Positions 7,622 to 17,746 are shown, counted from the stretch's first letter. The stretch: DNA of 50,561 nucleotides from Solobacterium sp. (GCA_024698805.1 JAILQT010000032.1:1-50561); one strand, 5' to 3'. Made by a program: numbers and translations. The notes: generated by a model not told the origin, from the sequence alone.

Positions 7622-8428
7622 ATGGGACAGAAAGTAAGCCCTATCGGCATGCGTGTCGGAGTCATCCGTGACTGGGAATCAAGATGGTACGCAGAAAAAG
7701 CTGAATTCGGTGATCTTCTGAATGAAGACATCAAAGTCCGCAAATTCCTCGAGAAGGAACTCAAAGACGCTTATATCTCCAGGATCGAGATCGAGCGTAC
7801 AGGCAAGAAGGACTGCAAGGTCATCGTCCGCTGTGCAAGACCCGGCGCAATGCTCGGCAAAGACGGCGAGAAGGACAAGATGCAGATCCTCAAGGAAAAG
7901 CTCTCTGCTCTGACAGGCGGAAAGAACATCAAGGTCGAAGTCATCGCTGTTGCGAACCCCGATCTCGATGCACGCCTGGTAGCGAGGAAGATCTGCGAGC
8001 AACTCGAAGCACGTCAGTCCTTCCGTATCGCCCAGAAGAAGGCGATCCAGCAGACGATGCGTTCCGGCGCAAAGGGAATCAAGACACAGGCCAAGGGTCG
8101 TCTCGGCGGCGCTGAAATCGCCCGTTCCGAAGGCTACTCCAAGGGTGTCGTTCCTCTTCATACACTGAGAAGTGATATCGACTATGCCTGTGAAGAAGCA
8201 CAGACAACATACGGCAAGCTCGGCGTCAAGGTCTGGATCTGCCGCGGTGAAGTTCTCCCCGGTCAGATGGTCAAGGAACCTGAAGCACCTGCACGTGCTC
8301 CGAGAAATGACCGCAGAAACAGAAGAAACAGCAGAAATGACAGAAACGACAGAAGAGGCAGCCGCCGTCCTGCAAACGCAGACAGACCTGCTGAAACTGC
8401 TGCTCCTGCTGAAGGAGGTAATGACTGA
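7622..8428 (+). CDS. rpsC: 30S ribosomal protein S3 with extended basic C-terminus
   Basis: 268 residues, about 50 longer than the ~218 of B. subtilis S3. S3 lies at the mRNA entry channel and helps unwind mRNA. The KH domain ([16 protein letters not shown]) and C-terminal domain ([13 protein letters not shown]) are intact. After about residue 220 comes a low-complexity tail rich in Arg, Asn and Asp (repeats of the type [16 protein letters not shown]), ending in an Ala/Pro/Glu-rich stretch. Such a tail is likely disordered and RNA-binding. It ends two bases before rplP. Confidence 0.98.
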   Translation: MGQKVSPIGMRVGVIRDWESRWYAEKAEFGDLLNEDIKVRKFLEKELKDAYISRIEIERTGKKDCKVIVRCARPGAMLGKDGEKDKMQILKEKLSALTGGKNIKVEVIAVANPDLDARLVARKICEQLEARQSFRIAQKKAIQQTMRSGAKGIKTQAKGRLGGAEIARSEGYSKGVVPLHTLRSDIDYACEEAQTTYGKLGVKVWICRGEVLPGQMVKEPEAPARAPRNDRRNRRNSRNDRNDRRGSRRPANADRPAETAAPAEGGND

Positions 8429-8430
8429 TC

Positions 8431-8853
8431 ATGTTAATGCCTAACAGAACGAAATACAGAAGACCGCACCGTCTGAGCTATGAAGGCCGCGCAAAAGCAG
8501 GCCGTGAAGTAGCGTTCGGCGAATACGGCCTTGTCGCTACGGAAGGCGGCTATATCTCCAGCGCACAGATCGAGGCAGCCCGTGTTGCCATGACACGTTA
8601 TATGAACAGAGGCGGTAAGGTCTGGATCAAGATCTTCCCGCACCTGGCAAGAACAAAGAAGCCTCTCGAAGTACGTATGGGTTCCGGTAAAGGTGCTCCC
8701 GACCACTGGGTAGCAGTTGCACAGGAAGGCCGTGTACTGTTCGAGATCGCAGGCGTCAGTGAAGAAATCGCAAGAGAAGCATTAAGGCTCGGCGCAAACA
8801 AGCTCTGCGTCAGCACCCGCTTTGTTAAGAAAGGCGAGGAGGAGAAGAAGTAA
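8431..8853 (+). CDS. rplP: 50S ribosomal protein L16
   Basis: 140 residues. L16 helps shape the A-site tRNA pocket of the 50S subunit. Starts [14 protein letters not shown], close to the family consensus, so the first ATG (8431) is kept over 8437. The GGAGG ribosome-binding site lies inside the end of rpsC. The segment [15 protein letters not shown] is the conserved core. Confidence 0.98.
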   Translation: MLMPNRTKYRRPHRLSYEGRAKAGREVAFGEYGLVATEGGYISSAQIEAARVAMTRYMNRGGKVWIKIFPHLARTKKPLEVRMGSGKGAPDHWVAVAQEGRVLFEIAGVSEEIAREALRLGANKLCVSTRFVKKGEEEKK

Positions 8854-8855
8854 TC

Positions 8856-9050
8856 ATGAATGTGAAAGAAGTTAGAGATCTGAGCAACGAAGAACTCGAA
8901 AAGGAAGTCACATCCCTGAAGGAAGAGCTCTATAACCTGCGTTTTGCACAGGCTACAGGCAACCTCGAGAACCCCGCCCGCATCAGAGACATCAAGAAAA
9001 CGATCGCACGCATCTACACAGTTCTGACAGAACGTGCAAATGCGAAATAA
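8856..9050 (+). CDS. rpmC: 50S ribosomal protein L29
   Basis: 64 residues, normal size, two-helix protein next to the tunnel exit. [14 protein letters not shown] and [19 protein letters not shown] are the family hallmarks. Two bases separate it from rplP, whose end supplies the GGAGGAGAAG ribosome-binding site. Confidence 0.97.
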   Translation: MNVKEVRDLSNEELEKEVTSLKEELYNLRFAQATGNLENPARIRDIKKTIARIYTVLTERANAK

Positions 9051-9064
9051 GGGAGGACACAGAA

Positions 9065-9328
9065 ATGGCAGACAGAAACAGTCGTAAAGTCTTAACAGGA
9101 AAAGTTGTTTCCGACAAGATGGACAAAACAGTCGTTGTTGAGATCGAAACCAAGAAGAGTCATCCTTTATACGGAAGACAGGTAAAATACACAAAGCGCT
9201 TTAAGGCTCATGATGAGAACAACGAGGCAAAAGTCGGTGATATCGTAGAAGTCATGGAAACAAGACCTCTCAGTGCTGACAAGCATTTCCGTCTCGTCAG
9301 GATCATCGAAAAGGCAGTTATTCTTTAA
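9065..9328 (+). CDS. rpsQ: 30S ribosomal protein S17
   Basis: 87 residues. S17 is an early 16S rRNA binder with an OB fold. [17 protein letters not shown] and the [19 protein letters not shown] segment identify it. A GGGAGG site precedes the ATG. Confidence 0.97.
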   Translation: MADRNSRKVLTGKVVSDKMDKTVVVEIETKKSHPLYGRQVKYTKRFKAHDENNEAKVGDIVEVMETRPLSADKHFRLVRIIEKAVIL

Positions 9329-9346
9329 GCAAAGGAAGGTTGAAGC

Positions 9347-9715
9347 ATGATTCAGAATGAAACAAGGTTGAATGTCGCTGACAATACTGGTGCAAAGGAA
9401 CTGCTTGTCATCAGGTGCCTTGGCGGCTCTAAGCGCAAGAGCGCAACGATCGGTGACATCGTTGTCTGCGCTGTTAAAAAGGCAGCTCCGAACGGATCTG
9501 TCAAGGAAGGCCAGGTCGTTAAATGCGTCATCGCACGTACGGCTTACGGCGTCCGCCGTGCAAACGGAAGCTACATCAAGTTTGATGACAACGCTGCAGT
9601 TATCATCAAGGAAGATATGACACCGGTCGGAACACGTATCTTCGGCCCGGTCGCAAGAGAACTCCGTGAAAAGGGATTCATGAAGATCGTTTCCCTCGCA
9701 CCGGAAGTGTTATAG
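9347..9715 (+). CDS. rplN: 50S ribosomal protein L14
   Basis: 122 residues, exactly the family length. L14 takes part in inter-subunit bridging and is the binding site of the silencing factor Rsf[19 protein letters not shown] and the C-terminal [12 protein letters not shown] are highly conserved. Confidence 0.98.
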   Translation: MIQNETRLNVADNTGAKELLVIRCLGGSKRKSATIGDIVVCAVKKAAPNGSVKEGQVVKCVIARTAYGVRRANGSYIKFDDNAAVIIKEDMTPVGTRIFGPVARELREKGFMKIVSLAPEVL

Positions 9716-9726
9716 GAGGAGCTGAT

Positions 9727-10050
9727 ATGAAGATCAAAACAGGTGATAAAGTAATGGTCATCAGCGGCCACTATAAAGGTACAGTCGGCGATGTTATCGC
9801 TGTAATGCCCAAGGAAAACAAGGTCGTTGTTGAAGGCGTCAACATCATCAAGAAAGCGCTGAAGGTCAGCCAGCAGAATCCGGAAGGCGGCATCGTTGAA
9901 AAGGAAGCACCGATCGATGCATCCAACGTCATGCTGTATGATAACAAGGCAAAGAAAGTCAGCCGTATCGGCATCAAGGTCAATGACAAGGGCGAAAAGG
10001 TCAGATACTTTAAAGCGTCCGGTGAAACAGTCAAGGGAGGCAAGAAATAA
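9727..10050 (+). CDS. rplX: 50S ribosomal protein L24
   Basis: 107 residues. L24 is an assembly initiator protein with a KOW motif, seen here as [19 protein letters not shown]. Its stop overlaps the rplE start by one base (TAATG). GGAGGAG sits 6 bases before its start. Confidence 0.97.
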   Translation: MKIKTGDKVMVISGHYKGTVGDVIAVMPKENKVVVEGVNIIKKALKVSQQNPEGGIVEKEAPIDASNVMLYDNKAKKVSRIGIKVNDKGEKVRYFKASGETVKGGKK

Positions 10051-10589
10051 TGAATCGTCTCGAACAGAAGTATATTGAAACGGTCAAGCCTGCTCTGATG
10101 GAGGAATATAACTATTCCAGCACTATGGAAGCACCGAAGATCGTCAAGGTCGTTATCAACATGGGTGTCGGCGATGCCATCAGCAACCCGAAGGTCCTGG
10201 AAGAAGCAGTTGAAGAGCTCACACAGATCGCAGGCCAGAAGCCTGTTATCACAAAGGCTAAGAAATCAATCGCTAACTTCAAGCTCCGTGAAGGAATGGC
10301 GATCGGCTGCAAGGTCACGCTGCGCGGCGAGAGAATGTATGAATTCCTCGACAAGCTGCTGAACATCTCCCTGCCCCGCGTAAGAGACTTCCACGGTGTC
10401 AGTGCAACAGCATTCGACGGCCGCGGCAACTACACGCTCGGCATCAAGGAACAGCTGATCTTCCCGGAAATCAACTTCGACAAAGTGAACAAGGTCCGCG
10501 GTATGGATATCGTTATCGTTACGACAGCGAAGACAAACAAGGAAGCATTCTCTTTGTTAAAGGGCATGGGCATGCCGTTTGTTAAGTAA
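10050..10589 (+). CDS. rplE: 50S ribosomal protein L5
   Basis: 179 residues, normal length. L5 binds 5S rRNA and contacts P-site tRNA. Typical segments: [32 protein letters not shown], and [10 protein letters not shown]. Translationally coupled to rplX; its GGGAGG site lies in the rplX 3' end. Confidence 0.98.
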   Translation: MNRLEQKYIETVKPALMEEYNYSSTMEAPKIVKVVINMGVGDAISNPKVLEEAVEELTQIAGQKPVITKAKKSIANFKLREGMAIGCKVTLRGERMYEFLDKLLNISLPRVRDFHGVSATAFDGRGNYTLGIKEQLIFPEINFDKVNKVRGMDIVIVTTAKTNKEAFSLLKGMGMPFVK

Positions 10590-10606
10590 GAAAAGGAGAA
10601 CAAAGT

Positions 10607-10792
10607 ATGGCAAAAACATCAATGAAGGTCAAACAGTCCCGTCCTGCAAAGTTCTCCACACGTGAATACACACGCTGCGAGAGATGCGGACGTCCGCATT
10701 CCGTATTAAGAAAGTATAAACTCTGCCGTATCTGCTTCCGCGAACTGGCTTACAAGGGCCAGATCCCGGGTGTCAAGAAGGCAAGCTGGTAA
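10607..10792 (+). CDS. rpsZ: 30S ribosomal protein S14, zinc-binding (type Z)
   Basis: 61 residues, the short S14 form. Four cysteines in two CxxC pairs (CERCG and CRIC) form a zinc site, in contrast to the longer cysteine-free paralogue used under zinc limitation. [19 protein letters not shown] is conserved. Its place between rplE and rpsH is standard. Confidence 0.97.
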   Translation: MAKTSMKVKQSRPAKFSTREYTRCERCGRPHSVLRKYKLCRICFRELAYKGQIPGVKKASW

Positions 10793-10804
10793 GGAGGAAT
10801 CACG

Positions 10805-11206
10805 ATGAATATGACTGATCCTATCGCTGATATGCTCACAAGGATTCGCAATGGCTATCAGGCTCACATGACAACAGTAGATGTCGCTCCGTATTCAAAG
10901 GTCAAGGCTGAGATCGCCAGGATCCTGAAGAACGAAGGCTACATCGACAGATACTCTGTTACAGGTGAAGGTATTGAAAAGAAGATCGTTGTTACTCTGA
11001 AATACGGCTCCGATGACAACAAGGTTATGCAGGGGATCAAAAGGATCTCCAAGCCTGGTCTGCGTGTTTATGCGAAGGGCAACAACATCCCCAAAGTCCT
11101 GAACGGACTGGGCGTCGCCATCATCTCCACATCCGAAGGAATGATGACAGACAGAGAAGCTAGAAGGAAACACATCGGCGGCGAAGTCATCGCTTACGTG
11201 TGGTAA
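10805..11206 (+). CDS. rpsH: 30S ribosomal protein S8
   Basis: 133 residues. S8 binds the central domain of 16S rRNA and represses the spc operon in E. coli. [14 protein letters not shown] at the N-terminus and [21 protein letters not shown] at the C-terminus are typical. GGAGG precedes the ATG; the second methionine (MNM) is also possible. Confidence 0.97.
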   Translation: MNMTDPIADMLTRIRNGYQAHMTTVDVAPYSKVKAEIARILKNEGYIDRYSVTGEGIEKKIVVTLKYGSDDNKVMQGIKRISKPGLRVYAKGNNIPKVLNGLGVAIISTSEGMMTDREARRKHIGGEVIAYVW

Positions 11207-11224
11207 TAAAGAAAGGAAGAAAAA

Positions 11225-11773
11225 ATGTCACGTATCGGTAATAAAGCGATTACCATTCCTGAAGGCGTTGAGATCAGCGTCGCAGAAGGCAATGAGGTGA
11301 CTGTAAAAGGTCCTAAGGGAACCTTGACAAGGTCCTTTTCCCCGTTAATGCAGATCGAGATCGAAAACGGCGTCCTCGCTGTTAAGCGTCCGAACGAGGA
11401 AAAACACACAAAACAGCTCCACGGAACAACACGCGCCCTGATCAATGCAATGGTCGAAGGCGTACACAAAGGATTCACAAAACAGCTCAAGATCGTCGGT
11501 ATCGGCTACAGGGCAGCCCTCTCCGGAGACAAGCTCACGCTGAACGTCGGCTATTCCCACCCTGTTGAATTCACAGTTCCGAAGGACCTCACAGTTGAAG
11601 TTCCTGACAACACAACAATCAACGTAAGCGGTATCGACAAACAGAGCGTCGGTCAGTTCGCTGCAGTCGTCAGAGCAACCAAGAAGCCTGAACCTTACGG
11701 CGGTAAGGGTATCCGTTATGCGGATGAAAAGGTACGCCGCAAGGAAGGTAAGACAGCAGCGTCCAAGAAGTAA
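11225..11773 (+). CDS. rplF: 50S ribosomal protein L6
   Basis: 182 residues. L6 lies near the sarcin-ricin loop and factor-binding site. [16 protein letters not shown], the [22 protein letters not shown] segment, and the C-terminal [14 protein letters not shown] motif are conserved. AAAGGAAGA provides the ribosome-binding site. Confidence 0.98.
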   Translation: MSRIGNKAITIPEGVEISVAEGNEVTVKGPKGTLTRSFSPLMQIEIENGVLAVKRPNEEKHTKQLHGTTRALINAMVEGVHKGFTKQLKIVGIGYRAALSGDKLTLNVGYSHPVEFTVPKDLTVEVPDNTTINVSGIDKQSVGQFAAVVRATKKPEPYGGKGIRYADEKVRRKEGKTAASKK

Positions 11774-11791
11774 TGGGAAGGAGAGAGTAAA

Positions 11792-12148
11792 ATGCTGAAA
11801 GGTGTAAAGAAAAATGAAGAACGTATCCGCCGTCACAAGCGTGTACGTAAAGTCGTCAGCGGAACTCCTGACTGCCCGAGGCTGAATGTGTTCCGTTCCA
11901 ACGCGCATATCTATGCACAGGTCATCGACGATACAAAAGGCAGAACGCTCTGCTCCGCAAGCTCCCTCGAACTGAAGCTTGAAAACGGCGGCAACATCGA
12001 AGCTGCTAAGAAGGTCGGCGAAGCGATCGCCAACAAGTGCAAAGAGATCAATATCGAATCCGTACGCTTTGACCGCGGCGGTTATGTATATCACGGACGT
12101 GTCCAGGCTCTGGCGGATGCCGCAAGAGAAGCCGGACTGAAGTTCTAA
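11792..12148 (+). CDS. rplR: 50S ribosomal protein L18
   Basis: 118 residues. L18 binds 5S rRNA together with L5. [34 protein letters not shown] and [21 protein letters not shown] mark the family. Its stop lies 18 bases before rpsE. Confidence 0.97.
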   Translation: MLKGVKKNEERIRRHKRVRKVVSGTPDCPRLNVFRSNAHIYAQVIDDTKGRTLCSASSLELKLENGGNIEAAKKVGEAIANKCKEINIESVRFDRGGYVYHGRVQALADAAREAGLKF

Positions 12149-12166
12149 GGAAGGGAGAGTAATACA

Positions 12167-12685
12167 ATGCCAAATGACAGAAAAACGTTTAGAAGGCGTG
12201 AACCGAAAGAGTTCGAAGATGTAGTAGTCTCCATTAACCGTGTATCAAAGACAGTCAAGGGCGGACGCAGAATGCGTTTTGCGGCTCTCGTTGTCGTCGG
12301 CGACAAGAAGGGCAGAGTCGGATTCGGTATGGGCAAAGCTGCTGAAGTACCTGATGCGATCAAGAAGGCTACAGAAGCTGCAACAAAGTCTGTCTTCACA
12401 GTCAAGCTGGTCGAAGACAACAGAACTGTACCGCACGCAGCAGTCGGCAAGCACGGCGCAAGCAGTGTTTACCTGGCTCCCGCTGCTCCCGGTACCGGAG
12501 TTATCGCAGGCGGCGCTGTCCGTTCAATTCTTGAGCTCGCAGGCGTCAGCGATGTTCTTTCCAAGGTCATCGGATCCCGTACAGCTGTAAACGTTGTATA
12601 CGCTACGATCGATGCTCTGAGACAGATGCGTACGGTTGATGAAGTAGCAGCTATTCGTGAGAAGAAAGTTGCTGAGATTCGATAA
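12167..12685 (+). CDS. rpsE: 30S ribosomal protein S5
   Basis: 172 residues. S5 lies at the mRNA entry site and influences decoding accuracy. The double-stranded RNA-binding domain shows [15 protein letters not shown] and [15 protein letters not shown]; the C-terminal domain shows [21 protein letters not shown]. The next gene is rplO, only 12 bases away: rpmD (L30), usual here in most bacteria, is absent. Confidence 0.98.
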   Translation: MPNDRKTFRRREPKEFEDVVVSINRVSKTVKGGRRMRFAALVVVGDKKGRVGFGMGKAAEVPDAIKKATEAATKSVFTVKLVEDNRTVPHAAVGKHGASSVYLAPAAPGTGVIAGGAVRSILELAGVSDVLSKVIGSRTAVNVVYATIDALRQMRTVDEVAAIREKKVAEIR

Positions 12686-12697
12686 GGAGGAATTCTG

Positions 12698-13138
12698 ATG
12701 AAACTGAATGAAATGAAACCGAACCAGGGTGCACGTTTCACATCCAAGAGAATCGGAAGAGGACTTGGTTCCGGAAACGGCAAAACAGCCGGTAAAGGAC
12801 AGAAGGGTCAGAACTCCAGAAGCGGCGGAGGCGTCGCAATTGGATTTGAAGGCGGACAGACACCGTTCTTCAAGAGAATGCCGAAAAGAGGATTCACAAA
12901 CTTCACGCGCAGGGAATATGCAGTTGTCAATGTTGCAGATCTGAACTGCTTTGACGATGATGCAGTTATCGATTTCGAGATTCTCAAGGCTGCTGGACTT
13001 GTAAAGAAACCTCTCGATGGTTTAAAGATCCTCGGAAATGGCAAACTCGAGAAGAAACTGACAGTAAAAGCTGACAAGTTCTCCAAGAGTGCAGTAAAGG
13101 CTATTGAAGAGGCAGGCGGAAAAGTCGAGGTACTGTAA
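12698..13138 (+). CDS. rplO: 50S ribosomal protein L15
   Basis: 146 residues. L15 helps assemble the 50S subunit. The glycine-rich N-terminus ([21 protein letters not shown]) and [16 protein letters not shown] are typical. The GAGGT ribosome-binding site of secY lies inside its 3' end, and only one base separates the two genes. Confidence 0.97.
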   Translation: MKLNEMKPNQGARFTSKRIGRGLGSGNGKTAGKGQKGQNSRSGGGVAIGFEGGQTPFFKRMPKRGFTNFTRREYAVVNVADLNCFDDDAVIDFEILKAAGLVKKPLDGLKILGNGKLEKKLTVKADKFSKSAVKAIEEAGGKVEVL

Positions 13139-13139
13139 C

Positions 13140-14423
13140 ATGATGCATACGTTCGCCAGCATGTTCAGGAACAAGGAGATCCGCAAAAAGATCTTCTTCA
13201 CCCTGGCAATGCTGTTGATCTATCGCATCGGGGCATCCATTCCCGTTCCGGGAGTCGATGCCGCCGCGCTTGCCGCGCAGATCTCAGACAACTCGCTCCT
13301 GAGTATGATGAATCTGCTCGGAGGCGGCGCTCTCGAAAGACTTTCTGTCTTCGCAATGGGTGTTGGTCCGTACATCACGGCCAGCATCATCATCCAGCTG
13401 CTCAGCATGGATGTTATTCCTGCCCTGACCGAGCTGACAAAATCCGGTCAGACAGGAAGAATGAAAATCGAAAAGATCACGAGGTATCTCGGTGTCGTGC
13501 TTGCATTCGTACAGGCTTTCTCTCTTGTCTACGGATTCGACAAGCAGTACCAGATACTCGAAAATGCACAGCTTTCCGGATATCTGTTTACGGCGACGAT
13601 CATGTGCGCCGGAACGATGTTCCTGATCTGGATAGGTGATAAAATATCAGTAAACGGGATCGGCAACGGTCTGTCGATCATCATCTTTGCCGGTATTGTT
13701 TCCAACATGCCCGCGTCATTCGTGCAGGTCTACAGTATTCTGACAGGCGGCGCGTCGCAGGGCGAAGTGTTTAATGGTGTACTTCTCTTTGTACTCTATT
13801 GCTTGCTGTATCTGGCAATCATAGTGTTTGTAATCATTATGGAAACAGCCGTAAGAAAGATTCCGATCCAGTATACGAACAGCTCTAATATCCGCGGCGG
13901 CTCGGATATCACATATCTCCCGCTCAAGATCAACAGCGCATCCGTCATTCCGGTAATCTTCGCTGGTTCGGTCATGACAGCCCCGCAGATCATTATCAGC
14001 TTCTTCAACCATGACCTGTATACCAAACTGAACAATGTCCTCTCGCTCAACAAGCCTGTCGGACTCTGTCTCTATGCGGTATTAACGGTTCTGTTCACAT
14101 TCTTCTACACGGATCTCCAGGTAGATCCCGAAAAGGTCGCCGAGAATCTCGGCAAATCCGGCGCTTATATCCCGGGCATCCGTCCGGGCAACGAAACAAA
14201 GCGTTACCTTCATAAAGTAGTGAACCGAATTACTGTACTCGGCGCGCTCTTCCTGATGATCGTTGCGGTCATCCCGTATCTGCTGCCGATGTTCACGTCA
14301 CTTCCCGCTTCAACAGGCATCGGCGGCACCGGTATCATCATCGTGGTAGGTGTTGCGATGGAAACAGTCGCACAGCTGAAAGGCCAGCTGACGCAGAAGC
14401 AGTATCGCGGGTTTATCAAATAA
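13140..14423 (+). CDS. secY: Protein translocase subunit SecY
   Basis: About 427 residues with ten predicted membrane helices; the channel of the Sec translocon. Seen: N-terminal FASMFRNKEIRKKI, the plug region after helix 1 (GASIPVPGVD), SIIIQLL, and the cytoplasmic ADPEKVAENLGKSGAYIPGIRPG-type loop that binds SecA and the ribosome (here VDPEKVAENLGKSG). The ATG at 13140 is chosen because GAGGT lies 9 bases before it; upstream codons fall inside rplO. It is followed by adk, as is usual. Confidence 0.97.
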   Translation: MMHTFASMFRNKEIRKKIFFTLAMLLIYRIGASIPVPGVDAAALAAQISDNSLLSMMNLLGGGALERLSVFAMGVGPYITASIIIQLLSMDVIPALTELTKSGQTGRMKIEKITRYLGVVLAFVQAFSLVYGFDKQYQILENAQLSGYLFTATIMCAGTMFLIWIGDKISVNGIGNGLSIIIFAGIVSNMPASFVQVYSILTGGASQGEVFNGVLLFVLYCLLYLAIIVFVIIMETAVRKIPIQYTNSSNIRGGSDITYLPLKINSASVIPVIFAGSVMTAPQIIISFFNHDLYTKLNNVLSLNKPVGLCLYAVLTVLFTFFYTDLQVDPEKVAENLGKSGAYIPGIRPGNETKRYLHKVVNRITVLGALFLMIVAVIPYLLPMFTSLPASTGIGGTGIIIVVGVAMETVAQLKGQLTQKQYRGFIK

Positions 14424-14448
14424 GGTCAAACAGACAAAAGGAAAGTAA

Positions 14449-15099
14449 ATGAATATTCTGATCATGGGACCTGCTGGTGCAGGTAAGGGCACAATGTCCG
14501 ATCTGATCCTCAAAGAGTATGACATCCCGCATATCTCAACGGGTGACATGCTCAGAGAGAACGTAAGAAACAATACTGAGCTTGGCAAAGAGGCAAAGTC
14601 TTACATGGAAGCCGGGAAACTGGTACCGGACGATGTCATCAATGCCATGGTCGAAAAAAGACTGCAGGAAGACGACTGCCAGAAGGGTTACCTTCTCGAC
14701 GGTTTCCCCCGCACTCTTGTTCAGGCTGAAGCATTTTCCGCGATCGCTGACAAGATCGGCAAACCGGTCGAATCAGTCATCGCTCTCGAAGTGGATTTTG
14801 AGATTCTGAAAGAGCGTATCACAGGCAGACGCATCTGCCCGAAGTGCGGTGCGATCTTCCACATGAAGAACCATCCGCCCAAAGTCGAAGGTATCTGCGA
14901 TGAATGCGGTGCTGAACTGCAGCAGAGAAAAGACGATACAGTCGAACAGCTGACTGTCAGGATGGATGAGTATCACAAGAGTACGAAACCGGTCATTGAT
15001 TTCTATGAGGCAAAGGGTGTCGTAACACACATCGATGCAGCGAACAAACCGGCAGAAGTATTCGGTGCGATCAAAGAGGCTTTAGGAAAGATAGCTTAA
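14449..15099 (+). CDS. adk: Adenylate kinase, zinc-lid type
   Basis: 216 residues, long-lid form. Catalyses ATP + AMP to 2 ADP. P-loop GPAGAGKGT at residues 7-15, the AMP-binding segment HISTGDMLR, the DGFPRTLVQAEAF motif, and a lid with four cysteines (CPKCG and CDECG) that bind zinc in Gram-positive enzymes. Normally followed by map (methionine aminopeptidase); here a strong hairpin and then infA follow. Confidence 0.98.
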   Translation: MNILIMGPAGAGKGTMSDLILKEYDIPHISTGDMLRENVRNNTELGKEAKSYMEAGKLVPDDVINAMVEKRLQEDDCQKGYLLDGFPRTLVQAEAFSAIADKIGKPVESVIALEVDFEILKERITGRRICPKCGAIFHMKNHPPKVEGICDECGAELQQRKDDTVEQLTVRMDEYHKSTKPVIDFYEAKGVVTHIDAANKPAEVFGAIKEALGKIA

Positions 15100-15108
15100 A
15101 GTAATACG

Positions 15109-15132
15109 GGGGAGGAACTCCCGTTCCTCCCC
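15109..15132 (+). other. Ten-base-pair hairpin between adk and infA
   Basis: GGGGAGGAAC (15109-15118) pairs perfectly with GTTCCTCCCC (15123-15132) around a TCCC loop. No T-run follows, only GGTTATTT, so it is not a convincing terminator. The left arm resembles a ribosome-binding site and the right arm its complement. It may be an RNA processing or stability element, or a scar where map is usually located. Confidence 0.55.
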
Positions 15133-15156
15133 GGTTATTTAAGAAAGTGAGTATTG

Positions 15157-15375
15157 ATGAGTAAACAGGATGTCATTGAAATTGATGGTATCGTAGAGGA
15201 AACCCTTCCTAATGCCAACTTCAAGGTGAAACTTCAGAACGGTCATGTGATCCGTGCCCACGTTGCTGGTAAAATCCGTATGAATTACATTCGCATTTTA
15301 CCGGGAGACAGGGTCACAGTTGAGATCTCACCTTATGATTTAACACGTGGGCGTATTACATACAGACATAAGTAA
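15157..15375 (+). CDS. infA: Translation initiation factor IF-1
   Basis: 72 residues, the usual length. IF-1 occupies the A site of the 30S subunit during initiation. [20 protein letters not shown], the OB fold with [18 protein letters not shown] and the C-terminal [11 protein letters not shown] are conserved. ATG at 15157 is preferred over the TTG at 15154. Confidence 0.97.
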   Translation: MSKQDVIEIDGIVEETLPNANFKVKLQNGHVIRAHVAGKIRMNYIRILPGDRVTVEISPYDLTRGRITYRHK

Positions 15376-15408
15376 TACACTGATAATATTGTCCAGGAGG
15401 CAAATAAG

Positions 15409-15522
15409 ATGAAAGTAAGACCATCAGTAAAACCGATTTGTGATAAGTGCAGAGTCATCAAGCGCAGAGGCGTAGTCATGGTGATCTGCGAGAACCCCAA
15501 GCACAAGCAGAGACAGGGTTAA
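15409..15522 (+). CDS. rpmJ: 50S ribosomal protein L36
   Basis: 37 residues. L36 is the smallest ribosomal protein; this is the zinc-binding form with CDKC, a further Cys and a His (CENPKH). Begins [14 protein letters not shown] and ends KHKQRQG, as expected. CAGGAGGC lies 8 bases before the ATG. Between infA and rpsM, its usual place. Confidence 0.96.
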   Translation: MKVRPSVKPICDKCRVIKRRGVVMVICENPKHKQRQG

Positions 15523-15542
15523 TTTGGAGGAAATGAACTAAT

Positions 15543-15908
15543 ATGGCACGTATTGCTGGTGTAGATATTCCGCGTAACAAATGTGTAGGAGTATCTCTGA
15601 CATATATCTATGGTATCGGCCCGACAACTGCGAAGAACATCCTCGCAGCATGCGGTATTGATGAGACCATCCGTGTAAAGGATCTTACGGATGCACAGGA
15701 AACAGCTATTCGTCAGGAAGTTGACAAATACAAGACAGAAGGTGACCTGCGCCGTGAAAGAGCGCTCGATATCAAGCGTCTGATGGAGATCGGAAGCTAC
15801 CGTGGTATCCGTCACAGAAGAAGTCTGCCCGTCCGCGGTCAGCGTACACGTACAAATGCCCGCACGAGGAAGGGACCGCGTCGTACAGTCGCGAACAAGA
15901 AGAAGTAA
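15543..15908 (+). CDS. rpsM: 30S ribosomal protein S13
   Basis: 121 residues. S13 is in the 30S head and contacts P-site tRNA and L5. [13 protein letters not shown], the helix-two-turns-helix [12 protein letters not shown], and the basic C-terminal [19 protein letters not shown] are typical. TTGGAGGAA precedes the start. Confidence 0.98.
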   Translation: MARIAGVDIPRNKCVGVSLTYIYGIGPTTAKNILAACGIDETIRVKDLTDAQETAIRQEVDKYKTEGDLRRERALDIKRLMEIGSYRGIRHRRSLPVRGQRTRTNARTRKGPRRTVANKKK

Positions 15909-15921
15909 TTAGGAGGACGAT

Positions 15922-16329
15922 ATGGCTGGAAAGAATACTAAAAAAAGAGGTACTGCCGTCCGTAAAAAGAAGGTCAAGAAGAATATAGTCAAGGGCATCG
16001 CCCACATCCATTCAACATTCAACAACACGATCGTTACGATCTCCGATGAAGCAGGAAACGTTATTTCCTGGAGCTCTGCCGGTGCTCTGGGCTACAGGGG
16101 TTCCCGTAAGTCCACACCGTACGTTGCACAGCTCTGCTCCGAAGCAGCAGCGAAAGCAGCTATCCTGCAGGGTATGAAGACTGTTGAAGTCAACGTTAAA
16201 GGCCCCGGTGCAGGACGTGAGGCAGCTGTCCGTGCACTGCAGACAGCAGGTCTCGAGATCACTGCGATCAGTGATGTAACACCGATTCCTCATAACGGCT
16301 GCCGTCCGCCCAAGAGACCGCGTGGATAA
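15922..16329 (+). CDS. rpsK: 30S ribosomal protein S11
   Basis: 135 residues. S11 lies on the platform near the E site and the mRNA exit. [29 protein letters not shown], and the C-terminal [18 protein letters not shown] are diagnostic. rpsD, which follows rpsK in Clostridia and Proteobacteria, is missing; rpoA comes next, as in Bacilli. Confidence 0.98.
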   Translation: MAGKNTKKRGTAVRKKKVKKNIVKGIAHIHSTFNNTIVTISDEAGNVISWSSAGALGYRGSRKSTPYVAQLCSEAAAKAAILQGMKTVEVNVKGPGAGREAAVRALQTAGLEITAISDVTPIPHNGCRPPKRPRG

Positions 16330-16352
16330 TAAGAAGACAGGAGGATTATTGA

Positions 16353-17312
16353 ATGCAGAAATTTGACCGTGCCAAATTTGAAGTCATGGAATATGTGGAA
16401 TCCGACAATTACGGAAAGTTCCGTCTGACTCCGCTGGAGAGAGGATTTGGTACAACGATCGGAAACGCACTGCGCAGAGTCCTGCTTTCTTCTCTGCCCG
16501 GAGCGGCAGTATTTTCCATCAAAGTTGATGGTGTATATCATGAATTCACTTCGATTCCCGGCGTGAGGGAAGATGTTTCCATGATCATCCTGCAGCTCAA
16601 GAAGCTGATCATGAAGATCGAAGACGATGACGTCTACACTCTGCAGATCTCCGCAAAGGGTCCCTGCACACTGACAGCAGGCGACATCATCTGTCCCGCT
16701 CAGGTCGAGATCCTGAACAAGGACCTCGTGATCGCACATCTTGAACAGGGTGTGAATCTGGAAATGGAACTGAAGGCAAAGAGCGGCCGCGGTTATGTCA
16801 GTTCCGATGTAAACAAACTGAAGAACCAGGGAAGCTCACAGGGTATCGGTACCGTATTTACGGATTCGATCTATACACCGATCGAAAAAGTATCCTATAA
16901 TGTTGAACCCACAAGAATGGGCGAAACAGAAAAATATGACTGTCTGAATATGGAGATCTGGACAAACGGATCCATCACACCGCAGAAAGCACTTGCGCTT
17001 GCGGCGAAGATCCTGATCGACCATCTCGATATCATTTCCGGAATCAGTGAAGAAGTACTGAACATGGAAGACGTCATGCTCGAAGGCAAAGCTGAACAGC
17101 AGTCCATGGGACAGCAGCTGATGATCGAAGATCTCGATCTCTCCGTCCGTTCCTACAACTGCCTCAAGCGTGCGGGCATTCAGACAGTGGATGAACTCAC
17201 ACAGAAGACCGAGGATGAAATGATGAGAGTCCGTAACCTCGGTAAGAAATCTCTTAAAGAGGTAAAGGACAAGCTCATCGAACTCGGACTTGGATTTAAG
17301 TCCTTTGATTAA
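16353..17312 (+). CDS. rpoA: RNA polymerase alpha subunit
   Basis: 319 residues. The N-terminal domain (about 1-230) dimerises and holds beta and beta'; it contains [25 protein letters not shown] linker follows, then the C-terminal domain (about 250-315) that contacts UP elements and activators, with [22 protein letters not shown] and [15 protein letters not shown]. Complete and of normal length. GGAGGATT precedes the ATG. Confidence 0.98.
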   Translation: MQKFDRAKFEVMEYVESDNYGKFRLTPLERGFGTTIGNALRRVLLSSLPGAAVFSIKVDGVYHEFTSIPGVREDVSMIILQLKKLIMKIEDDDVYTLQISAKGPCTLTAGDIICPAQVEILNKDLVIAHLEQGVNLEMELKAKSGRGYVSSDVNKLKNQGSSQGIGTVFTDSIYTPIEKVSYNVEPTRMGETEKYDCLNMEIWTNGSITPQKALALAAKILIDHLDIISGISEEVLNMEDVMLEGKAEQQSMGQQLMIEDLDLSVRSYNCLKRAGIQTVDELTQKTEDEMMRVRNLGKKSLKEVKDKLIELGLGFKSFD

Positions 17313-17326
17313 ATGGAGGAAGAATT

Positions 17327-17689
17327 ATGTGGAATCGTAAGTTTGGAAGAACAGCTGATCATCGCAAGGCAATGCTCAGAAACCTCGCTACTTCTGTAAT
17401 TCTCTACGGAAAGGTCGAAACAACTGAAGCGAAAGCCAAGGATATGAGATCTGTTGTCGATGAACTGATCACACTCGGTAAAAAAGGCGATCTGGCTGCA
17501 CGCCGCAGAGCAGCTTCCTATATCCGCAATGCAGTAGCTGATGAAAAGACACAGCAGACTGTACTGCAGAAGCTCTTTGATGAAGTAGCACCGAAATACG
17601 CTGACCGCAACGGCGGATACACACGTGTCACAAAGACCGGCAGACGCCGCGGTGACGCTGCGCCGATGGCATTCATCGAACTCGTATAA
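17327..17689 (+). CDS. rplQ: 50S ribosomal protein L17
   Basis: 120 residues, last gene of the alpha operon. L17 lies near the tunnel exit. [20 protein letters not shown] and the C-terminal [25 protein letters not shown] are typical. A clear terminator begins 8 bases after the stop. Confidence 0.98.
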   Translation: MWNRKFGRTADHRKAMLRNLATSVILYGKVETTEAKAKDMRSVVDELITLGKKGDLAARRRAASYIRNAVADEKTQQTVLQKLFDEVAPKYADRNGGYTRVTKTGRRRGDAAPMAFIELV

Positions 17690-17696
17690 GCATTGG

Positions 17697-17727
17697 AAAC
17701 GGACATGGATATGCATGTCCGTTTTTT
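17697..17727 (+). terminator. Terminator of the ribosomal operon
   Basis: AAACGGACATG (17697-17707) pairs with CATGTCCGTTT (17714-17724) around GATATG, with six T from 17722. It closes the 13.6 kb rpsJ-rplQ transcription unit. Confidence 0.93.
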
Positions 17728-17746
17728 ATGCGGCCGGATCCTGCAT

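Noticed and set aside
12685-12698. A hidden rpmD between rpsE and rplO
   Set aside because: Only 12 bases separate the genes, and no L30-like frame overlaps either gene.
15109-15132. Calling the adk-infA hairpin an intrinsic terminator
   Set aside because: No T-run follows, and no promoter is evident for the essential downstream genes infA to rplQ, so strong termination here is unlikely.
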